From Pseudoips prasinana (lineage: Eukaryota; Arthropoda; Insecta; Lepidoptera; Nolidae): a stretch of 64,000 nt of DNA. Each line of letters opens with the position of its first letter. Positions within the stretch are counted from its first letter, which is position 1. This document shows, piece after piece, positions 60,001-64,000 of this stretch. The position numbers were made by a program, and so were the translations under genes. The stretch is from positions 3,782,001 to 3,846,000 of the forward strand of contig OX621237.1 of the NCBI GenBank assembly GCA_951640165.1. The letters run 5' to 3'. Below the pieces are notes generated by a model, which worked only from the letters and a program-made list of their open reading frames with translations, made no database searches and was not told the DNA's origin.

Positions 60001-63000
60001 TTCAGAAGAAACTTTACCGCGCACTACCACTTTGTGGGGTATTTCCTATCCGGGATGACATCGCAACCTTAAAGAAGCGAGCCTATTCCTTTCTGAAAGA
60101 CCAGCAACGTGCTTCTTCTGTTGTCCATGGGCGGCGGTGATTACAGACCATACCGTGACCAGCCTGTTCGTTTGCGTTGTTATTATAAAAAAATAAAAAA
60201 GACTTGTGCATTGTAATATCTTTATCGTATAATATGGCTGATTATTTGACGACGCGGCGACGTTATAAGTACTATCGACACCACGTCGCGTCGGTGGATG
60301 CACTTTGACCATTATGACTTCTTTGTGACAGCCAAAAACGGCGGTTTTAGTGAAAACGTGGAAACACTCGGCTCTTTCTTAGGCGACATATGCAGTTCTT
60401 TCCTGTTCGTACTCCCACTGAACGGCTAAACCGATCTTCAAATATGATACAGTGGTTGTTATCCTCGACCTACCCATACTCGTGAATGCATAAAATTGGA
60501 CACGCCGGAGGAATAATCACCGAAAAAGCAAATGTCCCATTAAAATCAACGTAAAAGTAGCCACCAGCAGAATGCCTAGCGGACCTAGTATATTTAACTT
60601 GCTTCGTCTCGCATCAATTTTATCAACGTTATGTTCTGTTCTTTTCTCTTTCGAAATTGAACTTTTTCCTGGACTAAGTGTATTTTATAATACTACTTTT
60701 AATGTCATTTAATATACGATACAACAGTTTAACATTTTATTAATTGTGCTGCGTAGACATATTATATGCATTTATTAAAAAAACCGTTATTTTGAAATTG
60801 CAAATGCATAGCTATAGATACCAGCCCGGCAGTCACCAAACCAAGAAAGGCGAATTCTATATTAAGTGTATTTATAAATTCATGTTACAATGCATTAAAG
60901 CAATAAAATAAATTCAAGGTCTAAATAAATTGTATTGTTTCAGAAATACGTCGATCTTCAGTAATATGTTTTCGAATAACAATTTGACGCGCACGCGACG
61001 GCACAGTGGCACGTTTGGACCTGTCACCTCCCCAGTCAGTCTAGCAGTGAGTATAGTTATTTTACGTTATTACAACAGTCCTCTCGGCCAATCTCAACGG
61101 AGGATAATCAACTTATCATCATGTTAGCTAAAAGACGTGTATTGCTGGACAGGTCTATTTACGTGCTCTCCGAGGCTCGGGCGGGCGTATACCCGCCAAC
61201 TATGAGACATTGGGCTGCTACATCTTTTCACTTTTCTCATCAGAGAAATCCTTTTCTCCCAGACAGGGATATCGTTATCTCGTTGTCTGGAAAAATATTA
61301 CAAAAAAGTCTAGGTAGAAACACTCGTGTTACACAATCCTATATGTATATCGGACGAGCCGGCTCAGATTACGACTTCGAACGCGTCCTGCCCACCTACG
61401 CTCTCCATGGTCTCTACCCTCTCTCCATTGCCTTCGTATCGATGAAATTCTCTCCGATCCTCAATCGGACGAGCCCCCTTCTTCTCATATAGCCATATGA
61501 CGTGATGAGACGTGTACAAACTGTCTTTAAAAACCGACTCCCTCAAGGTTGAACTCCCAAAGGGGTGCCCACGCAACATCCCCGCTTGCCTCTATTGGTT
61601 TCAAAACCCCCTAGTTTGGCAACCTATTCTGAATGTGTACAATTGTAGAATGATTGACAACAACATTTTTAAATATATTTACTTGGCGCTTAGTGCATCT
61701 ATATACAAACTGCGGTTTGTGTTTACACATTCTTACCGACTATTAGGCACAGTTTGCGGTTTATGATAACGTTACCACAAAATATATTACCTAATGTGTT
61801 ATGTTCCTCTCCGTAGTTACCTAATTTCTAAACGCCGTCGTAGGCATAATGTTTTAGTATTATTTCCAACCAACTGATGTCCACATGTTTATGTTACCAT
61901 TGTTAAAGATCTTTACGATAATACACGATTGCCTACAGCGGATGGTTCAAGTTGATTCTCCCATAAAATATAGACGATTTTTAAAGGAATAAGATTACCA
62001 TATTTCTTTAAGTTTATAGAATTAGCACTCGATTTGTATGTATGAGTGTTTTGATTATACAAGGGGTAACATAAACATGAAACTGAAATTATAAAACAAA
62101 AACAAATAAAAACGCCCTTTGACGTCTCATACAAAAGCCTTCAACTGATCGTTCCTCGTATATGGGTGTTATGATATTGTTGATATGTTACACATTATTC
62201 AGTTAATACAAATAATATATACACATAAATAATAACTTTTGAACTTGTGACACCACATTCAAATGTTATAATTTAGTGTAGTGTGTGTATTGTGGTATTG
62301 AAGCCGTTGTTTAGTTTTTAAAACAGCTTTTATTAGGTATTGATCGCAAATACTAAGAAAAGCGTAATAGTGTGCCGGCGCATCCCATTTCACTGATTAT
62401 TTCCTTAACAATCCTAATATACATTATGGATAAGATCATGGGTTCATTGCACAATCGTTTAAAAAGAAGGAACTTTAAATTGGTTTAAAAACGTTGCAGT
62501 AATCTGTGTAATATGTAAGAAATATATAACGCACGCATACCACGCAACGGGAGACTACAAATATGAATGCAATTCACGGACACAGATCTCAGAACAACAG
62601 TTTCTGGGCGTCACAAATAGTTGTCCTATGCGGGACTTGCACGCATGAGAACACTGGGGCGGTTGGGAAGTTTAAAGAAGTTAACATTCTGACCGTAGCT
62701 TGTCAATATAGAAGGTGTATCATAAATAGTGGATTTAAGTTAAATTTAATTTGTGTCCGTCTATTACATGTTTGTAAAGTACCCCACGACACAGGGATTA
62801 GATTCCTTAGAACGGACGTGGTCTTTAAAAAAAAAGTTAAGTCGCTTTGTCTATGAAACAGAACGCACGTAGATGTCACGTGCGAAATATACTTACAAAA
62901 AAAATATTAACCTCCAAAAAAGAATAATGATCAATTGATGCATTATATATGGGGCGCTAATGGCTTTTTTTTTCGTATTTGACCAACTGGTTTTGTTTAA

Positions 63001-63586
63001 ATAATTTCGTTTCATAAGTAGGTAGCACTTCTTAAGTTAAGTCCAGTATTTAGATTACATCTTGTATATATGAAAATCTACTTTATGTTCATAAAAATAA
63101 AGATTCCTTGTGTAAAAGGAGCGATACTCATTATATAAATACTAGATATAAGCGTAACCTTGTGTTACACGCTACCCGTCTTCACAAAATAAGTAACTCT
63201 TTTATGGAGCAATGTATTACAAACTTTCCATTGATATCGATGAATTGTTTTCAAATAAGTTTTAAAAAACTATAAGAGCCAAATTGGAGGGGTTACTTCA
63301 ATGATTATTTAAGTGATAAAAGGGCTTGGGATTGTGTCGTTCTTAATTAACCCACAAAAACCATCTAATTGGACATTATCAAAGTAATGTTAATATGAAC
63401 GTGTCAGAACTCGTGGGCGCGCATGGCGCCGCGCGTGGACCAGCTGCGCGCGGAGGAGTGCGCCGACGTCAGCAACACGCGCGAGGTGGCGCACGAGCGC
63501 GAGGTGCACTCCGCCATGCAGATGGGGCAGTCCTGCGAGGACCTCAGCCTGGCCAGCCTCGCCAACTCGCCTACTAGGATACCGAG
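39062..63586 (+). CDS. FAM122: FAM122/PABIR family protein (PP2A regulator), 3' end outside the window
   Basis: Exons 39062-39168, 60944-61046 and 63408-63586 join in frame (phases 2, 0, then 2 onward) with GTAAAG, GTGAGT and GTATTT donors. The visible 129 residues hold the family hallmarks. 'LKRSSSAPLINE' (residues 9-20) matches the conserved RRSNSAPLI motif. 'RRHSGTFGPVTSPVS' in exon 2 is the Ser-rich stretch. 'VDQLRAEECADVSNTREVAH' plus 'EREVHSAMQ' in exon 3 matches the HEREVQTAMQI helix region. FAM122/PABIR proteins bind PP2A-B55 and inhibit it, affecting the cell cycle and checkpoint recovery. The exon-3 acceptor (GTGTCAG) has a weak pyrimidine tract and was chosen because it gives phase 0 and open sequence. 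Intron 1 is 21.8 kb. The rest of the gene lies beyond 64000. Confidence 0.85.
39169..40865. other. start of FAM122 intron 1, nothing recognised
   Basis: AT-rich, no repeats with clear borders. Confidence 0.4.
40866..41035 (+). repeat. tRNA-SINE family S1, body
   Basis: 'gcatgaacatgtctgtttg', 'acaagctctgcttagtttg' and 'gtaaataatgttccaggat' appear in the family order; the tRNA head is missing. Confidence 0.75.
41422..41475. repeat. imperfect TG microsatellite
   Basis: Runs of (TG)n broken by GGG and CGCG. It sits at the 3' side of the LINE below. Confidence 0.85.
41490..42560 (-). pseudogene. non-LTR retrotransposon, RT second half and 3' part
   Basis: Minus-strand frames (42550-42040, then 42008-41511) encode 'SFGVPQGSILGPTLFLSYIN' and 'TFADDTALI', the RT fingers and catalytic boxes. 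Then come 'VDKTSYLTFG' and 'IKYLGIMIDRKLNF', and the thumb 'YQALCQSILTYCITSWGS'. A frame break lies at about 42010-42040. Upstream RT and endonuclease are missing, so it is a 5'-truncated dead copy in FAM122 intron 1. Confidence 0.85.
42800..44110 (-). pseudogene. jockey/CR1-type LINE, 5'-truncated, with poly(A)
   Basis: Minus-strand frames encode 'LYADDLKFART' (catalytic box, about 44100), 'NKMELNASKCYHVKFSRK', 'IRDLGIWFDRKLTF', 'LVRSILDYCSSVW', a frame change near 43730, then 'IERIQKRFLWHLAF', 'IRGNINCPDLLHLLRFRVP' and 'FCRVTKQHL'. A long A/T-rich 3' UTR ends in a run of A (T on the plus strand, 42800-42812). Confidence 0.85.
44452..44761 (-). mobile_element. Helitron, family H1, full length, inside a SINE
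   Basis: Read on the minus strand: a TC start at 44761, a GC hairpin and CTAG end at 44452, flanked as A|T. It splits the SINE between 'aaatatttgtta' and 'tgagcatgg'. Confidence 0.8.
45290..45600 (+). repeat. tRNA-derived SINE, second type
   Basis: 'tggtctagtggtagcgtg' (A box) and 'gggttcaaagccc' (B box) are followed by a unique body whose end ('gatcatgagagtgatggaat') recurs at 4635-4700. It is not a genuine tRNA: the arms do not close. Confidence 0.8.
45601..46743. other. FAM122 intron 1, weak repeats only
   Basis: A LINE-tail phrase ('gctgttggtcttcctaag', then 'aataaataaata') lies at 46205-46245, as at 5470-5505. No gene. Confidence 0.45.
46744..47118 (-). CDS. unrecognised ORF, repeat-borne or pseudo-exon
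   Basis: 124 open codons without an in-frame ATG at the 5' end and with a TGA three codons upstream, so if real it is an internal exon. It is basic and has Ala/Arg runs ('GSARDAAARARGPKSEV'). A GTGAGT donor-like site lies near 46762. A truncated, mutated copy of its middle is at 50573-50690, which suggests a repeated element rather than a single-copy gene. No family recognised. Confidence 0.3.
   Translation of the reverse strand: MDEEFEYVLNIHYKIKGTWYIKEHLCSSAAGATVESQMRPRKLSNYTSKLAVRLHSADFRSSIKTLSQIFRGSARDAAARARGPKSEVAVIEFKRGNDTTYVLRPSAWKGSTNATTCRSEWQAA
47455..47740. repeat. dispersed repeat, copy 2 (partner 19100-19410)
   Basis: See copy 1: the phrases are in the same order and diverged. 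Confidence 0.65.
48060..48350 (-). repeat. SINE/LINE tail, reversed, plus the 'tttaaaaaagcgcttg' phrase
   Basis: 'gagcaagcaggtcacctgat' and 'cgccgcccatggac' are the complement of the tail seen at 60100-60200. 48297-48350 repeats the phrase of 35196 and 21558. Confidence 0.6.
48585..48890 (+). repeat. R1-like LINE 3' UTR, solo copy
   Basis: Matches 30117-30410 nearly base for base ('attgatcctcggtgct', 'gcgggatccaagacagttaa', 'gagggactagtcccg'). No ORF precedes it. Confidence 0.85.
48905..49005 (+). repeat. SINE tail
   Basis: 'gtccatgggcggtcctaat' and 'cttgctcgtttgcc' followed by an A run; the same tail as 60110-60200. Confidence 0.55.
49211..49452. mobile_element. MITE family B, copy 2
   Basis: 242 bp with ends GGGGCTCTACCGGCTAAG. 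It aligns to copy 1 throughout. The target duplication could not be resolved. Confidence 0.9.
49559..49672. repeat. inverted duplication of a SINE segment
   Basis: 'attatctggtttccatagta' and 'acaagctctgcttat' are followed about 20 bases later by their reverse complements. Confidence 0.85.
50573..50690 (-). repeat. truncated copy of 46815-46940
   Basis: Shares 'acctcttttaaattcaatca' and 'tctcgcgcagat', with changes that break the frame. Confidence 0.8.
50695..50820 (-). repeat. S1 SINE head, reversed
   Basis: 'cacccagactcagg', 'gacatgttcatgcacaca' and 'gggtgggaatctaacccacc' are complements of the S1 parts. Confidence 0.75.
50855..51100 (+). pseudogene. LINE ORF2 extreme C-terminus and 3' tail
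   Basis: The plus strand encodes 'KLPNDIREMTTNKFSRII' and 'EAKLCSILQNF' then a stop, followed by about 100 bp of A-rich tail. A diverged copy lies at 63165-63335 and another at 34080-34140 (minus). Confidence 0.7.
51101..52112. other. FAM122 intron 1, nothing firm
   Basis: ORFs at 51312-51563 and 51581-51865 match nothing known. A 'ttatttatttattcattcaa' LINE-tail-like stretch lies at 51815. Confidence 0.4.
52113..53400 (+). mobile_element. mariner transposon, near intact
   Basis: 1288 bp flanked by TA (52111-52112 and 53401-53402). Terminal inverted repeats of about 28 bp begin TTAGGTCTTTACCTATGAAA on the left and are the same on the right, except for the outermost base. Confidence 0.93.
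52303..53280 (+). pseudogene. mariner transposase (DD34D), stop near the C-terminus
   Basis: A cut-and-paste transposase of the Tc1/mariner superfamily. It starts at ATG 52303 (an upstream GTG-start extension is ignored). An N-terminal helix-turn-helix region (residues 1-110) is followed by the mariner signature 'KWVPHEL' and 'VTCDEKW' (first Asp). 'LLHDNARPH' (second Asp) and 'YSPDLAPTDYYFF' (third Asp) follow, with 34 residues between the last two. All catalytic Asp are present. TGA at 53278-53280 sits where the family has Arg in 'LPLRWQ'. Beyond it the frame reads 'WQRCIDCMGDYFD' to a TAA at 53320-53322, so a full product would be 339 residues. Losing the last 14 residues may or may not inactivate it. 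Confidence 0.93.
53527..54905 (+). mobile_element. P-superfamily DNA transposon, non-autonomous or decayed
   Basis: 1379 bp. The inverted ends start CATGGAGCTATTA(T/C)AAAGAG and run about 26 bp with one mismatch. They are flanked by a perfect 8-bp target duplication, GTTTAAAT (53519-53526 and 54906-54913). P elements make 8-bp duplications, begin with CA, and encode a THAP-domain transposase; a THAP first exon is present. Subterminal 'ggcctaag' repeats lie at 53553 and 53612. No further transposase frame is seen. It lies in FAM122 intron 1. Confidence 0.85.
53703..53779 (+). pseudogene. THAP-domain first exon of a P-like transposase
   Basis: ATG then 25 codons ending at a GTAAGT donor: 'MKCCVLSCKNYSDRR' and 'GIKFHF'. 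This matches the start of THAP zinc fingers (C-x2-4-C, then a Phe-His motif before the usual Pro). The later C-x2-H pair and transposase body were not found in the element. Confidence 0.7.
55110..55640. other. no recognised feature
   Basis: Small ORFs only. Confidence 0.4.
55650..55890 (+). repeat. S2 dispersed repeat, uninterrupted copy
   Basis: 'gacgggttggagatcgcaat', 'gctgctgcccgttcttcgat' and 'cttctgcgcccccggtagg' match 31735-32195 without the MITE. Confidence 0.75.
55891..56872. other. no recognised gene
   Basis: No exon or repeat borders were recognised. Confidence 0.4.
56873..57135 (+). repeat. tRNA-derived SINE family S1, full-length reference copy
   Basis: The head is 'ggcgtggttagcaaatgc' with B box 'gtgggttcgatttccaccc'. 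The body runs through 'catgaacatccctgtttgtc' and 'acaagctctgcttagttcg' and ends 'aataatgtcccaggat'. Confidence 0.85.
57220..57330 (+). repeat. S2-like repeat fragment
   Basis: 'ggacaaaggcctcccccaaa' and 'atccgcatccagcgacttcc', as at 33903. Confidence 0.6.
57331..58809. other. FAM122 intron 1, nothing recognised
   Basis: No feature with clear borders. Confidence 0.4.
58810..58950. mobile_element. MITE family A, copy 3
   Basis: 141 bp, collinear with copy 1, with ends GTACAGACGC(T/C)AGCACATC. Confidence 0.85.
58951..60045. other. FAM122 intron 1, nothing recognised
   Basis: Overlapping ORFs near 59790-60058 end in the SINE tail that follows and look repeat-derived. Confidence 0.4.
60046..60210 (+). 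repeat. SINE/LINE tail ending in A-rich run
   Basis: 'gaagcgagcctattcctttc', 'gtccatgggcggcggtgatt' and 'agcctgttcgtttgcg' then 'aaaaaaataaaaa'. Confidence 0.65.
61047..63164. other. FAM122 intron 2, mostly unassigned
   Basis: 61110-61160 is an S2-like phrase ('tagctaaaagacgtgtattg'). ORFs at 61121-61492 and 62563-62856 were not recognised and lack support. Confidence 0.4.
63165..63335 (+). repeat. LINE 3' end relic
   Basis: Diverged copy of 50855-51030 ('acaaactttccattgatatc', 'aagagccaaattgg', 'agtgataaaagggcttggga'). It ends about 70 bp before FAM122 exon 3. Confidence 0.65.
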
Positions 63587-63930
63587 GTATTTAAAAAAAA
63601 ATGAAACTTCTTTCCATTGCCACAAATTTTTTGGTTTATCTATCGCATGTCGTATTACAGCCAGCCACAACCAATATGGCGACGCTCATAGCTCGCATCA
63701 GCTGATCATGTACCTAGCATTTACATTCTCCTTCATTTGTGCAAGCGCAACTTTATTGCACATCACAGAATAAAAATTTTCATACATAGAGATAGTTTCA
63801 ATTTATGTACAATTGGCGATCTTATCGCATACGCACGATTTCTCCCAGACAACCGTTGGATGGATTACATTAGCAAATTAGAAATGTTTGATCAGTGTTT
63901 TGATATAAATGTTGTTGTTGGTAAATTGTG

Positions 63931-64000
63931 ATGGACAACAATTCAGCTAGTGGGTCAAATAAACCGGTCAGCGAGGGAAAAGCCAAGAAAATATCGGACA
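63931..64000 (+). CDS. possible start of another coding region, cut by the window end
   Basis: ATG at 63931 opens 23 codons ('MDNNSASGSNKPVSEGKAKK', then 'ISD') running off the edge. The composition looks like a disordered, charged N-terminus. The upstream ORF's TGA overlaps as TGATG. It may be a gene nested in the FAM122 intron, or chance. Confidence 0.3.
   Translation, partial: MDNNSASGSNKPVSEGKAKKISD

Noticed and set aside
61121..61492. 123-codon ORF in FAM122 intron 2
   Set aside because: It begins in an S2-like repeat, is overlapped by a minus-strand ORF, and no homologue is recognised.
63659..63690. FAM122 exon 4 after an ATTACAG acceptor
   Set aside because: In the required phase it meets a TAG after ten codons and shows no family similarity.

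Overview
The window looks like nuclear DNA of a moth or butterfly (Lepidoptera). It is AT-rich and has introns. It is crowded with repeats characteristic of lepidopteran genomes: Lep1-type and related non-autonomous Helitrons ending in a hairpin plus CTAG, tRNA-derived SINEs, CR1/jockey, RTE and R1-like LINE fragments, a mariner and a P-like element. No bacterial or organellar features are seen. All homology calls were made by eye; no database was searched.

Layout. 1-4.4 kb: Helitrons and a common lepidopteran repeat. 4.4-14.7 kb (+): a secreted protein with one type-2 chitin-binding domain (CPAP1-like); five coding exons are seen and the start-codon exon is not. 15.6-19.0 kb (-): a locus I do not recognise. 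It has two ORFs on one apparent spliced transcript, overlapping as ATGA, and the second is broken at a T7 homopolymer. 19.66-20.97 kb (+): intron-less PIGW, which acylates inositol in GPI-anchor synthesis. 21-28 kb: MITEs, hairpins, Helitrons. 28.0-38.2 kb (-): a complete six-exon metallophosphoesterase of the MPPE1/PGAP5 family, which remodels GPI anchors. Its introns hold an R1-like LINE, nested Helitron and MITE insertions, a 50-bp minisatellite and a duplicated piece of its own exon. 39.06 kb to past the window end (+): a FAM122/PABIR gene (PP2A regulator) with a 21.8-kb first intron full of transposons, including a near-intact mariner (52.1-53.4 kb) and a P-superfamily element with a perfect 8-bp target duplication (53.5-54.9 kb). 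The last 70 bases may begin another gene.

Functional context. PIGW and MPPE1 act at different steps of the GPI-anchor pathway and lie about 7 kb apart. Two divergent promoter intervals are present: unknown locus/PIGW and MPPE1/FAM122. Among the most interesting signals are the overlapping two-ORF transcript, the P-like element with its THAP exon, repeated near-perfect inverted duplications, and insertions whose host repeat can be reconstructed.
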